A DNA stretch of 64,000 nt from Pochonia chlamydosporia 170 (Eukaryota > Ascomycota > Sordariomycetes > Hypocreales > Clavicipitaceae), in contig NC_035794.1 of assembly GCF_001653235.2 (NCBI RefSeq), positions 1,426,001 to 1,490,000 of the forward strand. Direction: 5' to 3'. Below the pieces are notes generated by a model. It ran no database searches and was not told where the DNA came from. It worked only from the letters and a program-made list of their open reading frames with translations. Shown here piece after piece: positions 47,104 to 58,300 of the stretch. A program made the position numbers and the translations under genes. Each line of letters starts with the position of its first letter. Position 1 is the first letter of the stretch.

Positions 47104-48621
47104 ATGGCAGACAAGCGCGATGCCCCGGACTCCGCGTCCGTCGCGCAGTCCCACGTGGAAGACAAGACCAAGCTCGCACCCCGAGAAGAGCACCTCGAGA
47201 AACGATTCACCCTGCTATCCGTCATTGCTTTCGGCTTCACAACCATGAACTCATGGGTGGCATTCGCCTCTGGTGTTGCCGTTCCTCTCGCTTGCGGCGG
47301 TGGCCCGGGTCTCATCTACGGCCTCATCGCTGCCGGAGTCATCATGGCCACCATCAACGTTGGCTTTGCCGAGCTCGCATCTGCATTTCCCTCAGCCGGT
47401 GGCCAATACCACATCGTCTATATGACTTTCTCGCCCTCTACGCGCCGAGTTGCCGCCTTCTTCACAGGCTGGATCTCCATCATTTACATCATGGCAGCAA
47501 CGGCGTCCTGTAACTTTTTCGTTGCTAGCTCTATTCTCGACGTTGTCAGTCTGTGGAACGAGGGTTACGAAATACAAGCATGGCATACATACCTGCTGCA
47601 TATTCTGTTGTGCATCATTGCGTTTGTCACGACATCTCGTTTCCCTACCGCCATTGGTAGACTGGGAGTGACGATTCTTGCGCTTTCGATTGTCGGATTT
47701 GTGGCCTCGCTGGTCACACTTCTTGCCGTCAAGGATACCAAACAGTCAACCGACTTTGTGTTTACCGATTACCGAAATGTCAGCGGATGGCCAGATGGAT
47801 GGGCCATCTTCATCGGCATAACCGGGTGTCTTTGGGCATACAGTGGTGTTGATGCCGCGACTCACGTTTCGGAAGAAGTACCCAACCCGAGTCGAAACGT
47901 TCCCATTGCCATCATCACCACCATGGTTCTGGGCATCGTCACCGTTCTTGTCTGGAACATTGCGCTCATGTTCGTAGTTACGGATTTGCAAGCCCTGATT
48001 GAGTCTGGGGTCCCTATCTTGGAGGTTTACAATCAAGCTCTCAACTCGAAAGTTGCAACTACAATATGGGCAGTCTACTACATGGTCATGTTCTACGACA
48101 TTGTCCTCAACCTCTTCATCTTTGCTGGCCGAACTATCTGGTCTCTCTCCCGAGACGGCGGTGTTCCATACTCCAACTACATCTCTCACTTGAACTGGGC
48201 GAGTCCTGTTCGTGCCACTGCCGTCATGCTCGTCTTGCAAGTCATCATTGGCGTTCTTTACGTGGCTTCCACAACTGCATACAGCAGTTTCATCAACCTC
48301 ACACTCTTCGCACTCAACATCACCGTGGCTCTCCCACAAGCTGCACTGTTGGTACGAGGTCGTGGAATTCTTCCCGAGCGAGCCTTTTCTCTAGGCAAAT
48401 TTGGCTATGCCATCAACGCAGTTGCCACCGCATTTGTCATTTTCTTCTCCGTTACGTTTTGCTTCCCGACGGGCTATCCCGTCACGGCCGGCTCTATGAA
48501 CTACCTGATTGTCGTCATGGCTGTAGGGTTGGTAGTCACAACCGCAGCATGGGCTTTCAAACTGCGCAAGACATTTACGGGTCCTCGGTTGGAGAGTTAC
48601 GCAGACGAAACGGAGTATTAG
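47104..48621 (+). CDS. Amino acid/GABA/choline/polyamine-type permease
   Basis: Intronless APC-superfamily permease of 505 residues, about 12 helices, paralogous in form to the one at 38692. Family marks: KRFTLLSVIAFGFTTMNSW, GGGPGLIYGLIAAGVI, ELASAFPSAGGQYHI, NVSGWPDGWAIFIG, DAATHVSEEVPNPSRNVP, GRTIWSLSRDGGVPYSNY and GILPERAFSLGKFGYAIN. The ATG at 47104 has a good context and follows a CT-rich leader. Divergent from the secreted ureohydrolase, it may import agmatine, putrescine, GABA or a related amine; the sequence alone cannot choose among them. Confidence 0.9.
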   Translation: MADKRDAPDSASVAQSHVEDKTKLAPREEHLEKRFTLLSVIAFGFTTMNSWVAFASGVAVPLACGGGPGLIYGLIAAGVIMATINVGFAELASAFPSAGGQYHIVYMTFSPSTRRVAAFFTGWISIIYIMAATASCNFFVASSILDVVSLWNEGYEIQAWHTYLLHILLCIIAFVTTSRFPTAIGRLGVTILALSIVGFVASLVTLLAVKDTKQSTDFVFTDYRNVSGWPDGWAIFIGITGCLWAYSGVDAATHVSEEVPNPSRNVPIAIITTMVLGIVTVLVWNIALMFVVTDLQALIESGVPILEVYNQALNSKVATTIWAVYYMVMFYDIVLNLFIFAGRTIWSLSRDGGVPYSNYISHLNWASPVRATAVMLVLQVIIGVLYVASTTAYSSFINLTLFALNITVALPQAALLVRGRGILPERAFSLGKFGYAINAVATAFVIFFSVTFCFPTGYPVTAGSMNYLIVVMAVGLVVTTAAWAFKLRKTFTGPRLESYADETEY

Positions 48622-48825
48622 ATAAAAACATCATGTCCCAGTTTTTTGAAGTTGTAAACTAGATAGCACAGCCAGTTTCACTTACCAATATTACATTTAT
48701 TTTACCAATATTAAACTCATCATTCATTCTCCGCGAAATGTCAAACATCGTCTCCACAATCCCCCAAAATGCCCACGTTTCTTCCCCACGCCATTATTCT
48801 ACAATCATCCATGACTCGCTCAGCC

Positions 48826-49083
48826 TCATACCAGTTCAACCAATAACGACCCAATCTTTATCTTCAACAAGGCGCTAGCAGTGATAACAAGTCCCGTGCC
48901 GCCGTTGACGCTGTGCATGAACTCATTCTGCCCTCTGTTCTCCGCTAATTTACAACTTGACTTTCCAGTCTCTTTAGAAGCATCGCATTTTCGCCCAACC
49001 CACTCGGTGAGTCGGTCCTTTGAAACATAATCCGTGGGTACGAAAAAGTCCGACAATTCCACACCGGTATCGCTGGCCGCCAT
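48826..49083 (-). CDS. Possible small protein, 85 residues
   Basis: ATG-started frame on the minus strand, starting 31 bases left of the divergent Zn2Cys6 ATG. It contains LSDFFVPTDYVSKDRLTEW and ends in a short hydrophobic stretch with lysines. No family recognised. It could be a real small gene or a chance frame in the leader of the regulator. Confidence 0.22.
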   Translation of the reverse strand: MAASDTGVELSDFFVPTDYVSKDRLTEWVGRKCDASKETGKSSCKLAENRGQNEFMHSVNGGTGLVITASALLKIKIGSLLVELV

Positions 49084-49113
49084 TGACGCCGCTCGAGTTT
49101 AAGTCAGGTCGCG

Positions 49114-50777
49114 ATGCCGACTCTTGCTGTCTCGCCAGAAGCGGCGGCTCCTGGACCACAACGCAAGACGACCAAGAAAGGCGGTTATACGCGACAACGA
49201 CGAGGGTGCTTGACGTGTCGGCTGCGCAAGAAGAAATGCGACCAGGGGTTACCGGTTTGCGGGCACTGCTCGCGACTTAACCTTGTTTGCAAGCATGAAA
49301 AGCCGCGACAATTGTCGAGTTCTTGGGGCGAGGATGTCGTGGAAGAGACGAATGCATCAGCGGCAACTCCTGGTTGGGGAGGTAGTAACACTGCTTTTGC
49401 ACAGGGAAACCATGTTTCTGAGGTGTTGAGATTGGCCAAAGTTTCTGAGCCGTTGGATCTTGTGCGTCCCGATGATGCCGTTGGGCAGGATTTGAGTGCC
49501 AGCCGGAGGGCAATGATGCGGTACTATACGTCTACACTTGCTATTATGTTGTCGGCGACTGCAGAAAACAACTGCTTCTTGTCAGGTCAGTAGCTAACTG
49601 GTTGTCCTCGTTTATCCTGTTTTACATCTAACTGGCAATAGTCTTACTGCCAATGGCATTCGACTGTCCTACTCTGCTTGATGCTATGGCCGCCTGGTCA
49701 TCCGCCCATCTTGCCCTTCGAGACTCCAGTTTTCACGACGCTTCACTCCAACATCGCGGACGGGTACTTGCGAATCTGAGCGCCGCCCTGCAAGACGGCA
49801 GCTTATCTGGGGAAATGTGCCTGGCCGTTGCCATGTCCATGTGCTCCATGGAGACTATATCAGAAGCAACAAGCGGTTCCTGGGCTCACCACCTCTCCGG
49901 CGCAGCCGCCGCACTACAATCTAAAAGTTCAGATATGCAGGTTGGACTCTTGCGATCATCGAGTTCTATTTTGAGCCAAGACTGGCTGAAGACTGTGGAA
50001 GGGAAGTGGCTGGTGAGGAACTTTGCATACCACGACATCCTCATGAGTGTGTCGCTGGACAGAAGGCCATTCATCACAGGCGATTACTGGATGTCCGCAG
50101 ACGACGCCATGGCAGATCCATACTTTGCATTTGCGTCCAAAATCATGCTGTCAACATCCGAGATCAGCGTCCTGAACGCCGACTGCGCGGATCACAAGGC
50201 ATCACTAAGCGGTGGCACAGCCTCAGAAGAAGGAACCTCCTCGCTCCTTTTCGAAGGTCTCCCCCTAGACTCTACCTACGACACACTTCTGCAAAGAGCC
50301 CATGATATCGCGACCGACCTTCGAGAGTGGAAATGTCCCGCCGCCTCCGCCGACACCCCCCTCGCCTTTCTGAGCGAAACATACCGAAGCGCTGGCCTGA
50401 TATACCTCGACCGCGTTGTGCGGAAATACTTCCCCCAGCATGCGGCTACTGTACTACCGGAGGGTATTTGGGTTTACGTCGAGTCCGTATGCGACGTGGC
50501 GCAGAAAGTTCCCGAAGGTTCTTTGGCAGAGTGCTCGTTGTTGTTTCCGCTGTTCATTGCTGGTGGCGAGGCGGAGGATGCTACACACGTTGAACGGATT
50601 AGGAACAGGTTGTGTACTATGAATAAGTGGAGGAGGTTTCGGAACGTGGATGCTTGTAGGGAGGTTCTGGAGGATGTTTGGACACAGCGTGAGGAATGGA
50701 GACGGGGGATGAGGACAGAGAGGGTGGATTGGAGGGATGTTGTCCGCCGGAGAGGGTGGCAACTGGCTTTGTCGTAG
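49114..50777 (+). CDS. Zn2Cys6 transcription factor
   Basis: 535-residue regulator. Exons 49114-49585 and 49642-50777, 56-base intron (GTCAGT...ATAG). Zinc-cluster ligands Cys32, 35, 42, 49, 52 and 59, preceded by a basic TKKGGYTRQRRG arm. The C-terminal part matches the fungal-specific regulatory domain 2 (ArgR/Ume6-interacting type) with MRYYTSTLAIMLSATAENN, LLDAMAAWSSAHLALRD and the long helical body ending in AECSLLFPLFIAGGEAED and FRNVDACREVLEDVW. It follows the permease on the same strand and is the natural candidate to control the ureohydrolase-permease pair. Confidence 0.9.
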
Positions 50778-51408
50778 TGATGGCGTATATGGGTTATGAA
50801 AATACTATGAGTGTAATGATGGCAGGGTAATGAATGTTCATGATTGTTTTGGTTAGGTGTGTACGTAGTTCATGCGGACAATATTGTGGTTCGGTGAATG
50901 CAAGAAACAGTGAAACGGGGATCTCAAGCTCTGGGTCCCGGCATCGGATGAATCTCGGCTGAGTTCAATGTTTTTGTTTGCCGGATTGCTATGACTTGAA
51001 TGTTTAATTACCGGAAAACTATGCGCCGGGACGGCAAACTACGTGGATCACTGTCGATGAGGCCAGCTCAGGAACCAACCATATCTCGGCTATGATTCAC
51101 ACCAAGTCCTTCGAACCAGACGTTTGATAAGGTGGCCTTGAAGATGTGAGCGTTGGTAGATTCTGTCTTGAGGCTAATCTTCTCGGCTATCTACGCCATC
51201 TCAGTTTCCCGGTCCTTCGTGCCAAGCGCGCTGTCTTGGCACCGCTGATGGAGTTGCACGTTACACAATGCAGTTTCAGGCTGGAAAACAAGAGTGAAAC
51301 TGTTCATCGCCTTGCCCCCCCTTGTTAATTGCCTTCAACCGTTCACTGAACGATCAAACCATTCCCTGCCCCATACATTGACAACCGTCTCGTCGACTGA
51401 CCGCCAGC
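50778..51408. other. Intergenic, 631 bases
   Basis: 3' flank of the Zn2Cys6 gene and promoter of the FAH-family gene. No other signal found. Confidence 0.5.
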
Positions 51409-52374
51409 ATGAGGTATCTGCGCAAAGGAGACAAGATACTGGGATCCAATGGTGAAACCTACGGCGAAATAAATGACTCGGGAAAACATGGCACGCTCTT
51501 CCAGGTGCTTAGCCGCTATGAACCGCCGGGGGACGATCCCTTGAAGAAAGACCTGCCATTTCAACCCCCATCATATCGAGACCTCATGCTCTCCGAAGAG
51601 CACTACTACAATGCAGCACAAGGCATGGCTCAACTGTACTACCCGCTTGCCAGCAAAATCGGCCAGCTATATTCAGCAATTACGGGCTGGAAGTTCCCTG
51701 GCTTTCATCCTTCTGCCCTCTGGTACCAGCAGCCTATTTTCTATCAGTCCAACCATCTAGCTATATACGCAGACGGCGCGCCGATACACTGCCCTGCATA
51801 CTGCGACTACCTCGACGTGGAATTGGAACTGGGCGTAATTCTGGGCAAGCAGATATTCAACGCAAGCGTAGACGAAGCCACGGCTGCGATTGCTGGCTTT
51901 TGCGTTCTCAACGACTTTAGTGCTCGGAATGTTCAAATGGCCGAGATGTCAAGGTACTAGCACAATACGTAAATGACGATGCAGAGAGAAAGCTAATAAG
52001 CTCTTAGTGGTTTTGGGCCGCAACATTCCAAGTCCTTCGCCAACAGCATATCATCTACGGTGGTAAGCGTAGATGAGATCTTTCCCAAGATAGGAGAGCT
52101 AACTGGCCGCGTCATCTTGAATGGAAAGGTGGTTCAAGAGTGCAAGCCGGGCAAGTGGCAGTTTACTATTGGTGAAGCGATTTCTCATATTTCAAAGGGC
52201 ACACGTTTGTATCCAGGGGAACTCATTGGATCGGGAACGTGGCCGCTAGGTACGGGGATTGAGTTGGCGAGATTTCGGTTGCAGGTTGGAGATAGTGTTC
52301 GGCTTGAGATTGACGGAATTGGAAGCGTGAGTAACAATATCGTAGGGGAGGAGTACTTTGATACGAGTGCGTAG
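51409..52374 (+). CDS. Fumarylacetoacetate hydrolase-family enzyme
   Basis: 303 residues from exons 51409-51953 and 52008-52374, a 54-base intron (GTACTA, GCTAAT branch, TTAG). The FAH fold binds a divalent metal; the expected acidic ligands are in DVELELGVILGK (about residue 136) and NDFSARNVQ (about residue 168). Later PGELIGSGTWPLGTGIELA matches the family's GT.xGxG turn and VGDSVRLEIDGIGSVSN the last beta strands. Members cleave or hydrate beta-keto acids (acylpyruvate, fumarylacetoacetate, 2-hydroxy-dienoates); here the substrate is open. The N-terminal 75 residues contain extra sequence typical of fungal members. Confidence 0.9.
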
Positions 52375-52851
52375 GAATGTTGGATCAGGAAACGCTACGT
52401 ACCCGGCAATGACTAGAGCGTCAGCTTTCTGCCTATGCTTGCCAATTTTCAGCTTAAGGTTGGATTTAGGACCCTCTTGCAATCAATTGGTAATTTCTTG
52501 ACCCGTAAGAGTGCAGCCTAGCGGAACCTCACAAAAACCTGTGCTGAGTGACACATGTCCCACCGCATGCAATCACAAGGCGCGTTACGATGCATCCCGA
52601 GGTACAGCAGTGACGACGCTTCCTTTGACTGACGCTTCTATCGATAACATAGGGCTATTGCTATCCTTTCGAGTTTCAAATTAATTAAGTTGAAGATATT
52701 ATATCATGATGGAAACAGTACCCACGGTGGCCTCGGGTTCCGACTAGACCACAATGTAATCGTGTGCAAGTGTATAAAAGCCCAGAAGCAGCTCGTCAAA
52801 CATAGATCAATTTGATAACAAGCTTCAACGAAAGTTTAAATCGTATAAATC
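52375..52851. other. Intergenic, 477 bases
   Basis: Promoter of the small secreted peptide gene; sequence before 52852 is AT-rich with TATAAA-like TGTATAAAAG at about 52770. No other gene seen. Confidence 0.5.
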
Positions 52852-53260
52852 ATGCTGAATATTCTCCGACTCGCTACCGTGTCTGCCCTTTTGGTGTCGA
52901 CCGTCTTGGCTATGCCGGCGCCGGCGAAAGGGAAAGGCAGCATCTGCTTTGATGACTTTGACTGCATCCTCGTATGTACCACAACTTTGCACCTCATCCC
53001 CTTGTGGTCTGGTTAGTGCGTCCATTGCTTCTAGCAGATGGAACGACCAGTTGCCCGAGATAGTCGAATAATGCTACGGTTGTGGGTTCGTCTGCTAATA
53101 CGGCGAAACAGGCAGGTGGTCATTGTGTCAAGAACAAGACTACACCTCTGGGGGGACTTCTCGGGTGAGTAGATGACTTATTTCCTGCTACACGGTATAA
53201 AAGTTGTCAGGCAAATGTGCTAACTGTCATTCTAGTTACTGTCAACCAAAGGGAACGTAA
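52852..53260 (+). CDS. Small cysteine-rich secreted peptide (four Cys)
   Basis: Three exons, 52852-52971, 53112-53164 and 53236-53260, joined in frame to 65 residues. Intron 1 is 140 bases (GTATGT...ACAG, CTAAT branch) and intron 2 is 71 bases (GTGAGT...CTAG). The signal peptide MLNILRLATVSALLVSTVLA is followed by a short pro-like MPAPAKGKG and a mature core with Cys32, 38, 45 and 60 (CFDDFDC, AGGHC, GYC). Spacing C-x5-C-x6-C-x14-C, with a GG before the third Cys and GxC at the end, is knottin- or defensin-like but with only two disulfides. A TATAAAAG about 75 bases upstream supports a real promoter. Function unknown: effector-type or antimicrobial peptide are possible. Too short to show as a long frame, hence easily missed. 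Confidence 0.7.
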
Positions 53261-54064
53261 ACCAGAGCATGGTGGCAGATGGTGCAAATGGGAGTGAAAG
53301 GCTTAGAGTATAGCAAGGTTTGGGCGTGAATAGACTACAAACTGCATAGTCAATGCCTAAATAAAGCACAAGTTTCTTCAATTCCGGTTCTGATACAACA
53401 ATTACCTGCTGCGAGATCACGGCAATATTTATTGAAGAATGAAAGACCCGGATTAGGAACCAGTGAGATGATGTCGACGCATCCCATTCCCACCGCCGCA
53501 CGCTCGGATCTGAGACTGTAATAGTCGAGACGGAATATGCCACATGGCATTCGCCCGATAGGTTCATCTGAAACTACTACCATTTCAGTGTTTGTCTCTC
53601 ATACACATTTGATGGTACGCTGGCTGCTTCTCCCTTCACTCCAGTGCGGCTTGGTACATGGTCATCCTGGTTTGCAAATAAGAATCTGCGAACGCAGACT
53701 GTGTCAGGGGTTAATTGCACAAAACACTCCCCGGCTGAAAAAAACATCATTCGGGCCCCTGCGCTGTTGGTACGTATTTTATATTTTCTTCTGGCTTTGC
53801 AGTCAGAAGCAGAGACATGCTCTTCCCGACACCGTCCCAGGACTACTCCGTACTACTCCTCATAGTCTGCATACAGCCCCTTCTCCTCGCTACAAATCTC
53901 CCTAATTATCTTCTTAATCTCGCCGGAAGACTTAATAGTCATGCACACCCTCTTTGTTTATATCTCGACACAGTTTCCCGTTGGATACCTAGTCACCCCT
54001 TCCAATCGCGCCTGGATACCACCGGCATTGCAACCCACCTACAAGCCCGCGCCAGTTGATCTTG
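53261..54064. other. Convergent intergenic region
   Basis: 804 bases between two small secreted-type genes. Nothing else recognised. Confidence 0.45.
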
Positions 54065-54361
54065 TCATAAGCACCATGGAATCCGATACAAAGAATTGAG
54101 CAGGTAGTTTTGGCATTTCTTCGATGAAAGACCGTTCGTCTTGCCATCGTATTTGACCATAGCCCTCACAGCCTTCCCAGTGCAAGCTTCTTTGTCCATT
54201 TTGATGGGTTTGCCACACGTTTTTAGAGCTATTTCTTTCGCAGCTTTCGGGACGTAGCCGAATTGCTTTATATTCTCACCGTAACTAGCGTTGAAACCGT
54301 CTGGACTTTCCTTCGTGTTGCACTGTCGTGAACAGTGAGGGTAGGCGTAGTCTCCGTTTGC
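54065..54361 (-). CDS. Terminal exon of a cysteine-rich, probably secreted protein
   Basis: A 98-residue open stretch bounded on its 5' side by a TTAG acceptor and ended by TGA at 54065. It reads ANGDYAYPHCSRQCNTKES, then a Lys-rich helical part (IKQFGYVPKAAKEIALKTC, KMDKEACTGKAVRAMV) and ends CQNYLLNSLYRIPWCL. Six cysteines and many lysines suggest a small secreted protein. The 5' exon is not settled. A hydrophobic stretch ISITFSLTIAAEAE at about 54500 with a following NRTC could be its upstream part by a weak GTTGCG donor, but no ATG-started signal peptide was found. Could be a partly decayed gene. Confidence 0.45.
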   Translation of the reverse strand, partial: ANGDYAYPHCSRQCNTKESPDGFNASYGENIKQFGYVPKAAKEIALKTCGKPIKMDKEACTGKAVRAMVKYDGKTNGLSSKKCQNYLLNSLYRIPWCL

Positions 54362-55364
54362 CTAACAGCGAGGTTGTAGCCAGAACCGCAAGTTTATGAG
54401 GTCTGGTACCAGTCTGACGACGCAACGCATGTTCGATTATCGCGATTGCCGCCCATTTTGTTTCCTCTTCTGTAGTGAGAGGTTTCGGCCTCAGCTGCAA
54501 TGGTGAGGGAGAAGGTGATGGATATGCGCTGATACTCAATGATCAATGGTGAGCGGGTATTGGTGCTGTCGTCGAACAGGAAGTGATGAGTAGCCAAGGA
54601 TCATGATTTAGCAGAGCTAAAAAGTTGGGCTTAGTATGTACGGTAGGTTACTATCCGTATTTGGAGGTCCGCCCTCAAAATATGCCCTGCAACCAGGCCG
54701 CTGGTTAAAGTCTACCGTATCATGAAGGGCTGTCTCGCTGAAAAGGCAAAAATATTGAAGGGGCTGATGAGACCTTGTCATCTTCATCGTATACACGTCT
54801 GCAGTACTCACCAGTGCGCAGAGCGGAAGGTCTAACAGAGACTTGGACGCAAGTGAAAGTAGCTGCGGTTTTAACACGTTTCGGTCGAAAAGCCTCTCTT
54901 GGAAACCTCTCTCTGTTTCATATTATCACATACCCGTACCTTGCCTTGGTTTTATGGTACCTTGACGGGGAGATGCATCCAGGGGGTTCGTCACTTTAGC
55001 AGTTTCCACCGCGACTGTAACCAGGTGGAGATTGCCCTTGATCCAGTGAATTACAATCCATACAGATGGAAAAATGTGTCTAACGTGTGTTACTACATGT
55101 TCCAGTCTGCCTGTTTGCTCCATAGAAACAAAGCACTAGTTAACGTTGATAGCGATGGTGATGAGCATAGTGCCTTTGCACCTGATCCATATAGGCAAAC
55201 CCAGAAGCTATTTCCCAAACCACAAGGCGCAGAAAACCTATGCTAACATACTACCACAAGCGCTAGACCACCTTTAGTCATATTCCACGACCTTGTATAT
55301 ATATAATATGTCGACCAACACCTATAGTTGGACGGGACGCTGGTGAGGAGGATCCATTTGAACT
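54362..55364. other. Intergenic, 1 kb
   Basis: May contain 5' exons of the cysteine-rich gene to the left (54370-54600). The remainder up to 55364 shows no gene. Confidence 0.4.
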
Positions 55365-58300
55365 TCAATTACCCATTTTATACCGCGGCTGGTGCAGCCC
55401 AAAGCTCGCAATACCGGGGGAAAATTCTTCGAATGAAGTCATTTGATTTCCAACAAACCGCAAGCGAATTTTGTGTTCCTTTTTCATGCAGTCAACCCGT
55501 TGTCGTTCATAGCAATCGGGACACATATTCACCAAGCGCATAATGCGAGTGATACGTTTACACCTATCTGAACATCCGCAGCAGTCTGCGGCAGGGTTTG
55601 GGTTAGTAAGTGACGGGACATCTTAGGGAGACGACGGCGATGGCCGAAAAGGAAAAAAAAAAAGGAAAAGAAAAAAGACATACGGTAGAAAAACCCCATC
55701 CGAATACGTCGCTGACAGATACCGCAAGACCAGTCGGGCATCTCCTGCTGAACATCGCACAGATTTTGGGCAAGCTGGCTTACGAATGAACAACCAGCGC
55801 TTTGCTTCTCGTCGAAATTGAAATTGGGGTTCAAGAGACGGCGCACTTTGGCCTTGAGCGCAACGTCAACGGCCTTTCTGCCGAACATGTCCACCTCGTC
55901 TTTGTCACTGCCGGCTTCCAGAAGCGCTGTGACTCGAGAATCCAACCCCTTTGCTGCAGCATCCATCAGGACAGAAAGCGTCTTGGCCTCGTCGTTATTC
56001 CAAGAAGCTCCCGAATCCCAAAGAAGCCTTGCATGTTTGTGTTTAGTCTGTATAGCGTCGAAAATAGGTGACTTCTGCTTATAGCCTACTTTGTCAGGGT
56101 TAGCCCCATGCCACATCAGAAGTTGGATAATATCACCCATGTCTGGAGTGTTTTTATTCAACGCGAGCTGTAGTGGCGTGGACCTGTCCCCTCGTTCCGC
56201 GTTTGGATTAACGTTGCGAGTCAACAACAGTTTAATACACTCATGATATGCGTCTCGGGAGCTCTCAGTGATATTGTCAATGGCCAGGTGCAGCGGGTTC
56301 CCAAGATAACTCTCAGATATCCAAGGTTCGAAAGCGCCGTGTTGCAGAAGCAGACCGACCATGTTGGGCCTCCCCATTTGCGCGGCAAAATGAAGAGCTC
56401 TCAATTTGGGTCCCTTGACCATTCTGTCAGGATCAGCACCCTTGAGTATCAGGAGTCTTGCCACTTTCTCCGACCCTAGAGCACTGGCGATGAGCAGAGC
56501 AGTGGCTCCATAGCAGTCGGCCGCGTTTACATCTGCACCTTCGTCTAAAAGCACCGCGGCAGCTTCAACATAGTCATCTATAGTTGTTTATTAGCAAGCT
56601 ACGTGGCAACCCGCTCACAAAAGCGGAGGGAAATACTTACGTTTCACAGTGTTATGGAGTGCTGACGCATCCCAAGTCCCGCTCCTGACCTGAAAATTCA
56701 TCTCGACCCCAAGGATGGCAAGAGCTTTGATAACCGCAGCACTTCCACTTTCCGCTGCTACGTGTAAAGGCTGATGGATTTCTCTGCATCAATCTGAGTC
56801 TGGTTGGACGGGCCAGAGACGGGGGCGACTCTGACGCGTGAGCTCACAAGTTCGCACAGCGCCCCTTCGTAGCCATTATATACGGCTACTCTGAGCAACT
56901 TCTTGTATTCAACGGGGGAAGAACACACCGCACCATTTTGTACAAGACACCTGATTATCGGCCAATTACCGTTCGTGGTAGAAGAGACTAGGGCGTTGTT
57001 GACTTCAGAGCGAGAAGGGCTGTATTCGGTGAATTCTTCTGCCGTAAGCATATATTCCAATAGTGAGGCATAACCATAGATGCAACATGCTTCCATGATG
57101 GCCTTCCAATCGCTCCTAGACCTGATGAAGGACAATAGAACCTTGATAGTGTTGGCATGTCCGGCTTTGACTGCAAGCCAAATACCCTCGCTAATGCTGC
57201 TGCTCTCAAATCGCTCCTGCTTGGCCAGGGATGCCACAACTCCGACCAGTCCGAAGAAGCTGCCGAATGCGAACCTCGATGCCGAAATGCTGGACGGAAG
57301 CTTCTGTCTACTCCAGGATTGCATGGAATTCCAAGCCGCTATCCACTCTCGGCGAGTCTTCCCGTGTCCCCAGAATGACTCAAAGAAACCATAACTCCAG
57401 CTTTCGTCGCCTGATATCTGTTGGAGATGCAAGCCCCAGCACTCCACCGCATATGGGCAAAGTCCAGGAGGAGAAGCGTTTCCGTCCGGGCTTGATGAAA
57501 CCCTTGGCCCAAGTTCTGACTCGTCGGCCTCTTCGCGTTCGGTATCACACAACTTTAAGTACGTCAAGCAAGTGAGTGGTAGAATAAACTCTGGGAATTC
57601 TTCGTCCAAGACTCCGGCAGGTGTGTCTTGCAAATTGAGAAACTGTGGTCGACGAGCGATAAGATTTTGGAGAGTGCCATGGATGAGATGGACGTTGTTG
57701 TTCTCAACCCGAAGCAATGCTCCAAGTGTGTGATGCAACATGTTGGCCAAGCCCTTTGAGGTAAGTGGATTTATCTCTTCGAGATCTACCATTCGTTTTG
57801 TCACGAAATGACGGATGTCCAGGAGTGTGGACAACTCGTCTACTGTCAAAGGTCGGTGTGCGAAACCGACACAGCTCAGGACCATACGAAGCCAGCGGCT
57901 GGGAGTGTGGACGTGCGAGATAAGTTCCGTGTAAGCTTCGTCGTGGGTTTTCAGCTCAGTGAGATTCAACTTGGACCTGCCAAGCGGTCCGGCAAGATCT
58001 AGAAGGTCGACCAGGAGCTTGGCATGAAGCATCGTGCAGCTGAGTGCAACTAGTTGATCTTTATATTCGGAAAGACCAGCGACTCCCAATCGCTTGGTGA
58101 GATACAAAGACCTGTCATCAGTCATTTCAGCGTCCAAATCTATGACCTTGGTGCCAAATTCTTCGAGGACGGAGGTCACACGGGGCTGATTTTGACTAGT
58201 CAAAACAATCCGGCAGTTCGGGGTTGCCTTTGTCAGGCGTCCCAAATCGCACAGCATCTGAAAGAAAGTGTCATCGCACTCATCGACAGCATCTATCACG

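Noticed and set aside
47746..48339. 197-codon minus-strand frame
   Set aside because: Antisense to the intronless permease with full family motifs.
56790..56863. A 74-base intron that would explain the NLR frame change
   Set aside because: The donor GTGCGA is weak and the splice would remove half an ankyrin repeat; a frameshift explains the sequence better.
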